A stretch of 64,000 bases of DNA from Antedon mediterranea (GCF_964355755.1 NC_092678.1:8094922-8158921), one strand, 5' to 3'; shown: positions 9,841-21,352, numbered from the stretch's first letter. A program made the numbers and translations. The notes: generated by a model not told the origin, from the letters alone.

Positions 9841-11929
9841 AGGAATAAAATCAGATAGACCCCAAGTAGTTATGGATAGTGTAGAAAATAAAATGGAGAA
9901 GTGTATAATACCAGGAAAATTAGAAGGACAGGATATAACTATGCTTAGAGACTCGGGATGTACCCAGTCAGCTGTTAAGGACAGTCTAGTGCCTAACAAA
10001 TGTTACTTGCCAGGAAAATGGGTTACGTTAAGAGGTATAGGAGGCGATATTACCGTCCCCTTAGCTGAGGTAGCTTTAGAAAGTAAGATAGTGACAGGAA
10101 AAGTGATTGTAGCCGTAATCGAAGGATTACAAAGGGACATGTTATTGGGTCATGATTTGGACCAGAATTGTGGGGAAACAATGGCTAAAGAAATGTTCGT
10201 CCTAACTAGGGAGCAAGCCAGAATAGAAAATGATGTTAGAATACAAGACGAAATGATATTGTTAGGGAAAGATAGTAACTTTAAGTCGATAGAAGAGCCG
10301 CCTAAAGAAACTAATGTACAATTGTTGAAAACAGTAGTAAATGACAACAAAGTAAATAAAACTAAGTGTTTAGATGATATGAATGGAACAGAAATGAATA
10401 ATTTGTTTGACGAAAATGAGGATAAAGCTAAAGATAAAACAGTCAAACATAAAACTTATGAACAACAGCACAAGCTGAACCTAACTAAACAAGAACTGAT
10501 CAAATTGCAAACTAAGGATGACTCACTCAAAGGAGTGTTTGACAGGGTAGTCCCTATAGAAGAAATAGGTCAGCATAGGGTATGTTTCTTTATGAGACAA
10601 GGTATATTGATGAGAAATTGGAGTAGTATTAAAGATAAGAATAACCAAGTGGAACAGATTGTATTACCCACTCAGTGTAGACAGGGTGTATTACACTTAG
10701 GTCATAATGTGCCATTTGCAGGTCACATGGGTGTTGAGAAAACTAAAAGTAGGGTCCTGAACCAATTCTATTGGCCAGGTATATTTAAAGATGTGGTAGT
10801 CTATTGTAAAGTCTGTAAGGAATGCCAAAAGGTAGATAAGGGTAAAAGTAAAAGGAAACATACTTTGATACCATTACCGATTATAAGTACACCATTTAAA
10901 CGTATAGCGATAGACATTGTTGGACCCTTATCTAGAACAAGCCGTAATAACAAATATATGCTTACTATAATTGACTATGTTACGAGATATCTGGATGCTA
11001 TCCCGTTACCCAATGTTAGAGCTGAAACAGTAGCCAGGGCTCTAATAGAAGTCTTTACTAGAGTAGGATTACCCGAAGAGATTGTACATGATCAAGGAAC
11101 TAATTTCATGTCTTCAATTATGCAATCTATATGTAGTATGTTGGGGATTAATCAAATAAAGACTACAGTGTACCACCCCCAAAGCAATGGGCTTGTTGAA
11201 AGATTTCACGGTACATTGAAAAATATGATAAGGACACTTACAGTTAAGCAAAGAAAAAATTGGGATAACTACATACCCCCCTTTCTGTTTGCATACAGAG
11301 AAGTTCCTAGTAAAGCGACGGGCCATTCACCTTTTAAATTGCTTTATGGTAGAGAGGTGAGGGGACCCTTGAGTTTACTCAAAAGTAATTGGGTAGAAGA
11401 TGAAGAAACATCTACTGATGTTATCAAATACATGTTAGACATAAGAGAAAAAATGGAGGAATTAATGAAAGATGCTAATGTAAACAAACTTGAACAACAA
11501 GAAATTATGTCCCACAATTATAACAAGAATGCTATTGATAGAGAATTTGTAGAAGGGGACAAAGTGTTGATATTCCTTCCAGTAGGAAATAGTAAGTTAG
11601 ACAGTAAATGGCAAGGCCCCTTCACTGTTACAAAAAAGGTCAATGATGTAAATTATGAAATATACATAGGAGGTAGAAGAAAAGAAAAACAAATTCTACA
11701 TGTTAATATGTTAAAGAGATGGTATGATAAAGTAGAAATAAGTAAAGATGGTTATTATGTAGTAACAAATGTTCAGTCGATAGAAGAAGTAGACTTAAAT
11801 GAAACAGTCCATGACAATGAGTTAGATAGTGAAATAGACATAGGATTGTCTTATCATCAATCACAAACATGGAGAGATGTTAACGTTAGTAGTAATTTAA
11901 ATGATACACAAACTAAACAGAATTGTTAA
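9794..11929 (+). CDS. pol: Protease-integrase half of Pol (Gmr1-like)
   Basis: The frame has 711 codons. Its nominal first codon is GTG, so translation presumably enters by frameshift from gag. A retropepsin-like motif L-R-D-S-G lies near residue 51, followed by a hydrophobic LLGHD motif near 117. A linker leads to an integrase with an HHCC zinc-binding region (H-x3-H ... C-x2-C, about residues 302-345), then a catalytic core. The core holds Asp in a DIVG motif, Asp in HDQGTNF and Glu in VERFHG. The C-terminal region around DSKWQGPF fits the integrase GPY/F-type module. No reverse transcriptase lies between protease and integrase, which is the unusual feature. The frame ends just as the RT frame opens. 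Confidence 0.88.
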   Translation: MTLRRGPNVKDGLRCEGIKSDRPQVVMDSVENKMEKCIIPGKLEGQDITMLRDSGCTQSAVKDSLVPNKCYLPGKWVTLRGIGGDITVPLAEVALESKIVTGKVIVAVIEGLQRDMLLGHDLDQNCGETMAKEMFVLTREQARIENDVRIQDEMILLGKDSNFKSIEEPPKETNVQLLKTVVNDNKVNKTKCLDDMNGTEMNNLFDENEDKAKDKTVKHKTYEQQHKLNLTKQELIKLQTKDDSLKGVFDRVVPIEEIGQHRVCFFMRQGILMRNWSSIKDKNNQVEQIVLPTQCRQGVLHLGHNVPFAGHMGVEKTKSRVLNQFYWPGIFKDVVVYCKVCKECQKVDKGKSKRKHTLIPLPIISTPFKRIAIDIVGPLSRTSRNNKYMLTIIDYVTRYLDAIPLPNVRAETVARALIEVFTRVGLPEEIVHDQGTNFMSSIMQSICSMLGINQIKTTVYHPQSNGLVERFHGTLKNMIRTLTVKQRKNWDNYIPPFLFAYREVPSKATGHSPFKLLYGREVRGPLSLLKSNWVEDEETSTDVIKYMLDIREKMEELMKDANVNKLEQQEIMSHNYNKNAIDREFVEGDKVLIFLPVGNSKLDSKWQGPFTVTKKVNDVNYEIYIGGRRKEKQILHVNMLKRWYDKVEISKDGYYVVTNVQSIEEVDLNETVHDNELDSEIDIGLSYHQSQTWRDVNVSSNLNDTQTKQNC

Positions 11930-13266
11930 AGTACCAACAGAATGTATTCTCGGATGTACCAGGTAGAACTCACTTAGTGACACATGAAATTAAGACTAAT
12001 GGTGAAATGCCTATAAGGCATAGGGCATATAGAACGCCCCAAGCATTAAAGGGTAAATTGAAAGAGGAATTAGATAGTATGTTGGCTATGGGTATAATAG
12101 AACCTACAGTTAGTGCCTATGCTGCACCTATTATTGCCCTGAAGAAAGGCCAGAATCAAATTAGAATGGTGACAGATTTTAGATCACTAAATAAGACTAC
12201 ACAATTTGACCCTTATGTTATGCCTCGCATAGACGAAATGTTGGATGAGGTATCATCCGCAATATACATAACTACGTTAGATCTAACTAAAGGATTTTAC
12301 CAGGTGCCTCTGGATCCTAAGACCAAAGACAAATCAGCATTTATTACACAATTTGGACAGTATTGTTACAATGTACTTCCATTTGGTATGCAAAATAGCT
12401 CTAGTACTTTCCAAAGATTAATGGATAAGGTATTACAAGGTACTGAGGGATATGCTAAGGCATATATAGATGACATATGTACTTATAGTCAAACTTGGAA
12501 AGATCATATTTTTCATTTGAATGATGTATTAGAAAGATTAAGTAGTGCTGGATTGACAGCAAAGCCTTTGAAATGTAAAATTGCCTATGCTCAGGTAGAA
12601 TTTCTGGGGCATAAGATTGGTAATGGAGAAATTAGACCCATGATTGATAAGGTTGAGGCTGTGGAAAAGTTCCCCAGACCTTTGTCTAAGAAACAAGTCC
12701 GATCATTTCTCGGATTAACTGGCTATTACAGAAAATTTGTACAGAACTATGCCGATATTGCTAAGCCATTCATTGATTTAACTTTAAAGAGTAAAAGTAA
12801 TACCGTTAAGTGGAATGAACAATGTGAAAATGCCTTTGTAACTTTAAAGAAACGACTTACTGATGATAATGTATTAAAAGCCCCAAATGTTGATAAGATG
12901 TTTATATTGCAAACCGATGCCTCAAATTATGGCATAGGTGCAGTGCTGAGCCAAATAGATGGTGAGGGTAATGATTATCCCATTGTGTACTTAAGTAGAA
13001 AGTTATCTGTACATGAGCAGAGATATTCTGTGCCAGAAAAAGAGTGCCTCTCTATTGTTTGGGCTATCAATAAACTTAAGTATTATCTGTATGGTTGTGA
13101 ATTTCAAGTTCATACTGACCACCAGGCATTGAGATGGATGGACTCAATAAAGGGTGCCAATGTTAGACTTATGAGATGGGCTCTGTTTTTACAAGGATAT
13201 AAATTTAAAGTTATTTACAAGAAAGGATCATTAAATGGAAATGCAGATGGATTAAGCCGTGCATAA
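11917..13266 (+). CDS. pol: Reverse transcriptase-RNase H half of Pol (Gmr1-like)
   Basis: This open frame of about 447 codons begins without an ATG, inside a 13-base overlap with the integrase frame (-1 relation). It is therefore either reached by frameshifting or separated by a single indel; no canonical slippery heptamer is obvious. The RT fingers and palm contain RMVTDFRSLN, LPFGMQNSS and the catalytic YIDD near residues 181-184, a variant of the common Y-x-D-D. The connection is followed by RNase H, with Asp in LQTDAS near residue 330, a Glu in PEKECLS, Asp in HTDHQAL, and the terminal motif NADGLSR. It ends 106 bp before the 3' LTR, so nothing else is encoded downstream. Confidence 0.88.
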   Translation, partial: TELLKYQQNVFSDVPGRTHLVTHEIKTNGEMPIRHRAYRTPQALKGKLKEELDSMLAMGIIEPTVSAYAAPIIALKKGQNQIRMVTDFRSLNKTTQFDPYVMPRIDEMLDEVSSAIYITTLDLTKGFYQVPLDPKTKDKSAFITQFGQYCYNVLPFGMQNSSSTFQRLMDKVLQGTEGYAKAYIDDICTYSQTWKDHIFHLNDVLERLSSAGLTAKPLKCKIAYAQVEFLGHKIGNGEIRPMIDKVEAVEKFPRPLSKKQVRSFLGLTGYYRKFVQNYADIAKPFIDLTLKSKSNTVKWNEQCENAFVTLKKRLTDDNVLKAPNVDKMFILQTDASNYGIGAVLSQIDGEGNDYPIVYLSRKLSVHEQRYSVPEKECLSIVWAINKLKYYLYGCEFQVHTDHQALRWMDSIKGANVRLMRWALFLQGYKFKVIYKKGSLNGNADGLSRA

Positions 13267-13361
13267 TAATATTATAGAGGTGTTATTTGTAGATACTGTA
13301 GTTTATAGTAAAATGGTTTTAAATGTTAAATTTTTGGAAAGATTGACACAATCTTTTTCCC

Positions 13362-13372
13362 AAAAAGGGGAA
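13362..13372 (+). promoter_or_regulatory. Polypurine tract
   Basis: AAAAAGGGGAA directly precedes the TG that opens the 3' LTR, the expected position and composition for plus-strand DNA priming. Confidence 0.85.
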
Positions 13373-13776
13373 TGTCATATTATTTATGTTGTGATTCTCT
13401 GTGTTTAGAGAAGGATGCTTTAGACCAGGTCCGCCTTATATTATTAGCCAATCAAAATCGTATAATTTTTGGAGGGAAAATGTTATCCTCCTCTGAAGCC
13501 TAAAATTTGCATATCCAGTATAAAAGTGGAATGTAATAGATATTAGAAGGAAGAGAGAATAAGATCAAAGTAGATAAACGGAAAGATGATAAAGAAAATA
13601 TTAAGGCTTGACTGGTAGTGGTAGAAAGATGTATTAATCGAGTTACAAGGAATAAAAGTTCTAGTTGAGTTAAATATACTTTTTGTATGAGTTATCATTC
13701 AGTGACAGCAGTGTACGTCGCGTGGAAATATATACGCCTGAGAAAGCTCAGAACCAACTAAAATATATTCACTACA
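13373..13776 (+). repeat. 3' LTR of the Gmr1-like element (404 bp)
   Basis: The LTR starts TGTCATATTATT and ends CACTACA, with TG...CA termini. It contains a TATA-like TATAAAAG near 13519 and an AATAAA near 13651, giving a plausible promoter and polyadenylation signal. Its last 71 bases are the part shared with the truncated 5' LTR. Confidence 0.85.
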
Positions 13777-14755
13777 CCTCTCTAGCTCGTATCTTAGCTT
13801 GATAAAGTCTATCTCGGGTACGAGTGGCAAGGTCACCGGGCTCCATGCCCGAGGGAACTGGTTCAATCTCCAAGTCAATAGGAGTGCACACTTTTCTTCC
13901 TAGCATGAGCATATTCGGAGACTCGCCAGTGGACTCCTGAGTCGATCGGTATGCAAATGTCACATAGGGAAGCCACTCGTCCCAGTCTCTCTGTTTATGT
14001 ATTGGGTCGATCATCATTGCCAACATATTTACTATAGTTCTGTTGAATCGTTCCACCATGCCGTCAGACTTTGGATTGTATGGCGTTGTTCTAGTTTTGG
14101 TTATTCCTAGCATTCGGCAAGTCTCTGCTAATACTCTTGATTCAAAATTTCGGCCCTGATCCGTGTGCAGTTGTTTGGGTATCCCGTACCGCAGTACAAA
14201 CTCCTCTACGAAGCATTTTGAGACTGTTTCGGCTGTTTGGTCTGGGATGGCATATGCTTCCATCCACTTCGTTAGGTAATCACCGACGACTAACACATAC
14301 TTATTACCCTTATAAGTCTCGGGCAGCGGTCCAAGGATATCCATAGCGACCCTTTCTATTGGTTGGGAAACAGGCCAATGTTGAAGCGGCGCCCGGCGTC
14401 GTTTAGGTGGTGCTTTCCGTCTTGCACAGAGATCACTGCATCGCACATACGTTCTTACAGCCGAATTCATTTGAGGCCAATAATATCTTCGTTTCACACG
14501 GGCTAGTGTCTTTTTTACACCTAAGTGACCGCTCGTCACCCCACCATGTAATTGCTGTAGAACTCGATCTCTAAGTTCGTGAGGAATGACTAATTTCCAC
14601 GTGTTTTCGTTCCCATCATCAGACTCCCATCGTCGGGTCAGTGTTCCATTTACTACTTCCAGCATGTCCCATAAAATCCAATATGCTCGTTCCTCGGGAG
14701 CGACTTCTTCCCAAGTCGGACGGGGTCTCCGGCCTCTTTCGCTTCCAAGACCCAT
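13777..14755 (-). pseudogene. pol: Integrase of the minus-strand gypsy element (3'-truncated)
   Basis: The frame contains an HHCC zinc-binding region (H-x3-H ... C-x2-C near residues 70-110). The core follows with Asp in AMDILGP, Asp in HTDQGRNF and Glu in VERFNRT, so the catalytic triad is present. The frame is cut at its 3' end by the Gmr1-like LTR, so the C-terminal DNA-binding module is lost. It overlaps the RNase H frame by about 100 bases in a different phase, which marks a frameshift. Confidence 0.85.
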
Positions 14756-15369
14756 CTAATCGACGGATCCGCTAGCTGCTTAGGTCTCAATTCATCTAAG
14801 GAAAGCTCGGGTTCAACTCGAGTCAGACGAATTTGCTTCTGGGATCCAGGACTATTCGTCCCTCCGTCGTTCTCCATCCGACCACACTGCTTACAAATCT
14901 TTCGGGAAAGTTCGTCTGCGTTTCCATGACGAATCCCCTGGCGGTGCTGCACTGTAATATTGTATTCAGCTATTGCTTCAAACCATCTGGCAAGCTGACC
15001 TTCTGGATTTCGAAAATGTATTAGCCACTTTAGGGAAGAGTGGTCAGTTCGTACGAGTATTGGTCGGCCATACAGGTACTGACGAAAATGGCGTAAGTAA
15101 ACAACTACGGCTAGCAACTCTCGTCTGGTCACACAGTAATTTTTCTCCGCTTTACCCAAGGTTCGACTGGCATAAGCAATAACTCGTTCTTCTCCTTGTT
15201 GTATCTGTGACAGCACACCACCGATACCTACATCGCTGGCGTCGGTATCCAGGATAAACGCTCCTTCTGGAGTAGGATAGGCTAGAATAGGCGATCTCTG
15301 CAAACGCAGTTTCAGCTCTGCAAAGCAAATGCTCTTTCTTGGCTTTCTCCCCAGTCGAAAACTCTGCAT
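14653..15369 (-). pseudogene. pol: RNase H region of the minus-strand gypsy element
   Basis: The frame carries FILDTDASDVGIG, the Glu in TRRELLAV, RTDHSSLKWL and the terminal NADELSR, the expected RNase H landmarks. A short Cys-containing linker after NADELSRK leads toward integrase. It is out of frame with RT, about 50 bases upstream. Confidence 0.85.
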
Positions 15370-15415
15370 TTCTCTGTCAACTGGTACAACGGCTTTGCCA
15401 AACTGGAAAACCCCT

Positions 15416-16030
15416 CTATAAACCTTCTATAGTAGTAGTCTGAATACCATCACGGGAGACGATATGACCCAGGTATAACACCTCTGGGCGAAACAGAGAA
15501 CATTTTGGCGGCTTCAATTTTAGTCCTGCACTTCCCAGTGGACTCAGTACTGCATCTAGGCGGTATATTGCCTCCGGCACGTTCTTGGCGTGAACGATAA
15601 TGTCGTCTAGATACACCAGAAGAGTCTCCCATTGGAGACCTGCTAACACCCGTTTCATAAGGCGCTCGAATGTCGAGGGTGCAGCATTGCACAATCCAAA
15701 CGGCATTACTTTCCACGAGTAATGGCCTCCCCTGACCACGAACGCAGACTTCTGCTGTGCTTCCGGGTCTAATTCCACCTGCCAGTAGCCTGATGCTAAA
15801 TCGAGGGTAGAGAAACAAGTAGCCCCGTCTAATGCATCCAATGAGTCGTCGATGCGAGGTATGGGATAAGCATCCTTAATCGTGGCTTCGTTCAGTTTCC
15901 TGTAGTCTACGCAAAACCGTTTGGTTCCATCTTTCTTAGCTACGAGCACTATCTTCGCTGCCCAGGGGCTATTGGTTGACTCAATCACCCCCCATTCTAA
16001 CAGTCTTTCAACTTCTTGTTGAATATCCAC
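15416..16030 (-). pseudogene. pol: Reverse transcriptase of the minus-strand gypsy element
   Basis: RT landmarks are FCVDYRKLN, FSTLDLASGYWQ, VMPFGLCNAPS-type and the catalytic YLDD, followed by LGHIVS. The N-terminal RT segment continues in the protease frame upstream, so one frameshift lies at about 16000-16030. A second frameshift lies at 15370-15416. Confidence 0.88.
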
Positions 16031-16938
16031 CTGGTATTGAATAGGGTGCCGCCGTGGTACCTCCCGATAATAGGAGCAGCATTTCCAGTTTCGATTCTGT
16101 GTTTTGTCAACCCAGTTCGCCCTATATCTTGGTCCCCTTTACTAAAAACGTCTGCATGTTTATTCAGTACCTGGGCAATCTGTTCACCGTGCTCTTGTCC
16201 CGCACTCTCTACACTACTTTTATACAGATCAGATAAATGGTCAGGAATGTGTACCGTTTTCTGCAAGTAGACTGTCGGTCGAGGTGCCTCTTCTCGTACT
16301 ACCTCAACTGGGGATAGAACCCCCACCTTAGTACCTGCCAACAAATTATGAACTACTTTATCTGGGTTGTACACCCGCAAAGGGATCTGGTTCGCTCCGT
16401 CTGTAACCAATACTCTGGCCATTACGAGACCTCCGGCAGCCATCTCATTTGTGTCCAGCGGCTCCACCAGGCACTGGCCTCTGCTTCCAGCGGATTGTGC
16501 CACGTATCCCATGACAATTTGTTCATGGCCTGGTTCAATTGTTGTGGCCTGGCTCACTCGTACGATTGGCGTGAAATAGTCTCCTTCTGGATTGGAACAC
16601 CGTACTCGTTCATCCCCTATTATAAACGCTAATTCTCGTGTATCGATCACTGCATTGGTTTTAAGTAGAAAATCCATTCCCAATATGCCGGATATCTGGA
16701 TGTCCGCTACCAACACGTTCAATTCGCATGTTCTCTTACCAACCTTTAGCTCCAAACAAGCCTGGCCTATCGCTTTCAACGCTCCTCCGTCTATCTGGCG
16801 TATGCCGACAGAGTGTGGCTTAAGTTTTGGCTTCTGTTTTAACGGCAATTGCCGGAACACGGAAGCAGAAAGCAGCGTATCTGTAGCTCCAGTATCAATC
16901 AACAAAGGAATCTCCAAGCTATTGATTGTAGTTTTCAC
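15997..16938 (-). pseudogene. pol: Protease and N-terminal RT linker of the minus-strand gypsy element
   Basis: The retropepsin active-site motif LLIDTGATDT lies about 13-22 residues from the frame start, with the partner hydrophobic motif ILGMDFL near residue 90. The remainder is the linker to RT. It ends out of frame with RT. The first ATG is probably not a real start, because protease is normally read through from Gag. Confidence 0.85.
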
Positions 16939-17205
16939 ATATAGTCAATCCTTCGGGTCGAAATAACTCGTACTCTGGCGTACCTGTTCCCGTTCCGCTT
17001 GTTCCCCCTTATTCGTACTTCGATGCCCTTTCTGTACATCAACTTTCCCGCGGGCTACCGGGTCAGTTGCTGCTCGTTTCCCTGAAACGGATTATAACGA
17101 TCGGGTCGCGATTTTTTTTTCCGTACGAGAGTTCCTCCATCGGTTTGTTTCGGACTCATTCGGCTCTCGGTATAAGCTCTCGGTCTGAGCTACGATACGC
17201 GATGG
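16939..17205 (-). pseudogene. gag: Remnant of Gag C-terminus / Gag-Pol linker
   Basis: In broken frames this stretch encodes a basic, Gln/Arg-rich sequence, including a poly-Lys run from the AAAAAAAAA tract at 17108-17117 (minus sense). It leads into the protease with in-frame stops. No zinc knuckle is visible. It ends at the C homopolymer, so the rest of gag and the 5' LTR are gone. Confidence 0.45.
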
Positions 17206-17223
17206 CCCCCCCCCCCCCCCCCC
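17206..17223 (+). repeat. 18-base C homopolymer
   Basis: This is a pure C run at the exact point where gypsy homology ends and AT-rich sequence begins. It may be a true breakpoint or an assembly junction. Confidence 0.9.
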
Positions 17224-18368
17224 ATCAAAATTTTTAAACAAACTCAATGATGCGTGACGGCATTTAATTCACTGCTGCTCCATGCTCCTACACGCGCCAA
17301 ATACGAACTTCAATGTAGAACTGTATTACAATATATAATAATATTTAGTAGTCAATACCTGAATTGAAGGCTGTTTTTTTATAATTAAGGTAAGAATATC
17401 AATGTACAGTAATATGACTAGCGTAGCAGATATTGTAGGCCTAGTAGTATTAATATAGGCCCAACTGAATATCAATTATTATTAAGTTTACAATCTAATG
17501 AAATTTGCAAAAAATAACATGTGCTATACTCATAGCTACTGTATATGTCACACCATGAGGCAATTTTATTAGTATATTTTAACACCTGTACTTATTCTAT
17601 CTATAGCTACAGTTTGGTGTAGGGTCGATATTGGAGGTCTTCTACTACTCTATACTTGGCAAGACCTAAGTAATTTTATAATCTTTAAAATTAAGTTAAA
17701 TAATGAAAAAAAATTGTTAGCAGTATACCTGGACTAGGATTAAATATATAATATTGTATGAAAATGAGTGTAGTTTAGCATTTATAATAAGTCAACATAA
17801 AACTTTATTCATTTTTCATTGTGGGAAACAATTTTCGATATACAAACATAGGCCTATATACATATATGAAAAATAATAATAATAATAATATAGTACTAAT
17901 AATGTAGTATATATAAGTATTTTGTATTTAAAACAGTTCAAATTTATTAAATTATTATAAATAATTGTTGAACCCGAACCCAGCCAGAAAGCTCTAAATT
18001 AAAGTTTTCTTCACACATTTCAGAATTTCGGTGGAAAAAATATGGAAACAGGTCATCATCTTCCTGATAACGTCAAGGTACACTCTTTACTTACAGCACA
18101 TACCGTATATTCAACTTCAACAATGCTAACATTAATAATTAATAATAATTACAATTGTTCTCACCAAATAAAGCCAACTTTCTTATTATTCTCCAACACT
18201 GCAGTACTATTTTGAGATTTTTTGTGATTTCTACTGTCATATTAATAGTGTAATTATAGTTGTGGTATCAACTTTATTTTTTATTAAGTATTAAATAATA
18301 AAAAATTAATTATGCATAACGTAAAAAGTATTAAATATAGATATAATTTTTTTTATCGCTTTTGACAG
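17224..18368. other. Intergenic, AT-rich, nothing recognised
   Basis: I see no exon or element end. A few TAGGCCTA-type octamers occur (17435-17460, 17847). Confidence 0.5.
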
Positions 18369-21190
18369 AAACTCTTTCCAAATACAGACATACACGTCTG
18401 TAGTTATGAAAGCCATGAAAACAATTTTAATGAGCTTTCTTTTACAACAACTGTGAGACTACCACTACACAGTGAAAGTGAATTTGTAAAATGGTTAGAG
18501 GAATTTAATGAATTAAGTTACACTACATGGAGAGTGAAGAGGACATATCCACCACCTTCAGATAGACAATTTGTTAAAGTTCTTTTAAAGGTATGATCTT
18601 CAACAAAGTTTACATATATTTATAGGCTTATTGTAGATGGAATGAAATGTTCTAATGATGGTAAAATCCAAAAAACAAAAGCAAAAGACTTTTCACTCAG
18701 ACCTACATACAATAAATGCATGTGGCCTTACTACACAATTACTATATTACAGTATACAACATGAAACCATGTGTGCTGCAAATTAATTAGTCATGTTATC
18801 TCTAACAGTACTTTATTTCTACAAGAGGTTATTGATTGATACATTGACATACAGCATCAATATGTCATTTGATAATGTTCACAATGAGTATTATACAATA
18901 CATCATTTTAAATCACCTCTTTTAATGATCAAATCATGTTTAGAAAGAATATCGATGTCAACATGATACGAGACCAGAAAGTGCCTTGGCCAATTCTAAA
19001 CGTCGAGTAGCCACAAAGAACACAAGCTGCAAAGCCGACATGGCGGTCACCATAAGAAATGTGAAAACTAAATCTAAGTATGTTTTTATACTCTTTTAAT
19101 ATAAATTTGTAACCATTAACCATATAGGCTAATACATATTGTCAGATTGTGTAAAATGATATGGTTATAGCCTCTACAGGGTTTAAAGGTTAATTTCAAT
19201 TTTGTTTTTAAAATATTTCATTTTTATTTCCAACATAACTTGTTGTTTACTTTAAACAGATCTTCCGATACACTACTGGAAAAATTTCCCACAACTTTAC
19301 GTATAGGGTTTTCACACAACCACAGAATAATGTGTGCTGACGCCCTTAAATACAGAGATGTTTCCAAGGAGACCATACATACGCTGTGTGAGTTGTTCAA
19401 ACGCAGATATGGACCAACAGCTGCTGTGGAGATGGTAAAACAAGAATTGTTACTGAAACATGGTGAAAATTACCCAGTCATTGCAGCTAATAGGGCTCTT
19501 TGTCCAGACATACCATTTGCACATAGATATACATAAACCGTATCTAGTAGAATCATTAAGTCTGTCTCTTTAAAACAATAATTAATAATGAACAATATTT
19601 ATTTATATTTATATTCACTTACAATTTCCAACTGGAACAACCATACAGTTACCCCATCATAATCACGACCATCAACAAAACCATTTTTAGTTTTCCTATG
19701 GCATCACACTTGCTTAATTGGTCTTTCTTCATCATTTGTAGTTTGCTGATTATTTTATATATACCATACTATCAGGACTACCTATAACAATTAACATTTT
19801 ATTGGTAAGTAAAATATGGATTTCATCACTAAAATTATATTGACACAACACATTGTATTTTAGGTTATACACAAAAATGTTCAAAGAACTGTATGGGGAC
19901 ACATCTGACGAAAAAATGCTGTCAGTTTTAGAGAGTCATTGCCAACAGTACAATGAAGAGATGGAGAGCACGTGCATGGCTTTGAAAATTGTCAACAACA
20001 AGCCAATAATTGCAGTGTGTACTCCCCTCATGAAGCGCACCCACGAGACAATAATACATGCTGGTGAGATGGTCTTTATGGATGCATCGTCCAACATGGA
20101 TCGCAACAACTGCAGTGTTTTTGTACTTTTAACACATAGTTGTGCAGGTGGATTGCCACTGGGTGTTTTAATAACGACGTCTGAATCGGAAGATACAATC
20201 AGAGAAGCTTTGTCTTTGTACAAAACAATTTTACCCGACAGGTTAGACATTCTTATTATTGACATAATTAATAATACTGAATAATATTATTTTAGGTTTT
20301 TGTTCTATTTATTTTTCAGTGAATGAGCAAAACTTCACAATTGAATATTTTTTTAAAATAATAAAATTAAAATTAAATTTTACAATTAAATAAAAATAAT
20401 AATAATTAAAACGTGCCATTACATTCTTTTTAGGTCTTTTGGTGGACGAGGAGCAAGAGGACCACAGATATTTATGACAGATGATTGTGCTGCAGAGCAA
20501 AATGCCTTAAGGAAAGAATTTCCAGAGGCAAAGACTCTGCTATGCATCTTTCACATATTGCAGGCGACATGGAGATGGCTACGGAATGGAAAGAACAACA
20601 TTGTTAAAGACAAGAGACCAGAGTGCCTAATGATAATGAAAAACATCATGTATGCTGACGATGAAACAGAAATGATGAAAATATATGAAAGAACAAAAGC
20701 AGATATGTCGATATCGGAGTAAGTTTGTGGCAGCATTATTATTAGTAAGTAATGTGCAAATATTGCTGAATTTACATATTGTAGCTTACAATTTTACATT
20801 ACTTTTAATTTGCCATTCAGGAAATTTAAAAAGCACTTGACGGCATACATGGACCGAAATGAAGCCTGGGCATTGTGTATGCGTAAGGATTAGTTACGCG
20901 TGGCAACAACACCAATAACTTTGTAGAGGCGACAATGAGGGTGTTAAAGGACAAGATTCTCCAACTGCACTGGCAGACTTCCTAACACATATGTTTAGTG
21001 AACATTACAAACAGCGCCTAATCGACATTGCCAATGGACGATTATATTATGTCTTGACGTCACGATTTATGCCATCGGAAAAGAACATAACAAGAGACAA
21101 TATCACCAAGGTATCGCTTCACGTTTTTGATTCATCCAGATGTTTTAATGACCATTTAGTTTATAATAGAGTCCCTAAAGAAAACACTTA
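18369..21190 (+). pseudogene. MULE-type transposase pseudogene, six visible exons
   Basis: Exons are 18369-18590, 18944-19077, 19260-19526, 19864-20241, 20434-20718 and 20821-21190, with consistent phases. Exons 1-2 encode a FAR1/FLYWCH-like zinc-binding N-terminus (WRVKRTYP, then EYRCQHDTR...CKADM). Exons 4-5 hold the MULE catalytic core, with Asp in VFMDASS and Asp in MTDDCAAE. Exon 6 should complete the core. Defects are: the intron 3 donor reads AT instead of GT at 19527; an in-frame TAG at 20891; and two frameshifts, near 20900 and 20955. The family is a host-dispersed Mutator-like transposase. No terminal repeats were identified, so whether this was an element or a domesticated derivative is open. 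It is dead as read. Confidence 0.85.
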
Positions 21191-21352
21191 GCTTAATTTT
21201 GTGACTTTCCCATCGTTAAACCAGGAGTGCCTGACACTATTTAAGTACAGATTTGACAGTGTCATCCATCACAGAAATACCTTATTATACCGTTAATCAC
21301 TCCCACTTAAACACCCCTGGATCAACTTAGGACCAATCGTTACCCTCACAGA

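Larger units (their letters stand above)
8032..13776 (+). mobile_element. Gmr1-like Ty3/gypsy retrotransposon, 5' LTR truncated
   Basis: The domain order is Gag, protease, integrase, reverse transcriptase, RNase H, with integrase upstream of RT as in Ty1/copia. The RT and integrase are nevertheless of Ty3/gypsy type. This order defines the Gmr1-like group described from deuterostomes. The 3' LTR (13373-13776) is complete, but only about 71 bp of the 5' LTR remain. No target duplication is visible: the left flank ends TTTCTTTT and the right flank starts CCTCTC. The two LTR segments differ by one base in the last 65, so the insertion is fairly young. It sits antisense inside an older gypsy element. 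Confidence 0.85.
13777..17205 (-). mobile_element. Decayed minus-strand Ty3/gypsy element (protease to integrase)
   Basis: Read on the minus strand, the order is Gag C-terminus remnant, protease, RT, RNase H, integrase, the usual Ty3/gypsy order. Several frameshifts separate the domains. The 5' LTR and nearly all of gag are missing: homology stops at an 18-base C tract at 17206-17223. The 3' end continues at 8031-7474 beyond the Gmr1-like insertion. The coding sequence is visibly GC-richer than the flanks. Confidence 0.85.

Noticed and set aside
17206-17223. A biological boundary signal
   Set aside because: A bare C homopolymer at a homology breakpoint is as likely to be an assembly or sequencing artefact. 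It is recorded only as a repeat.
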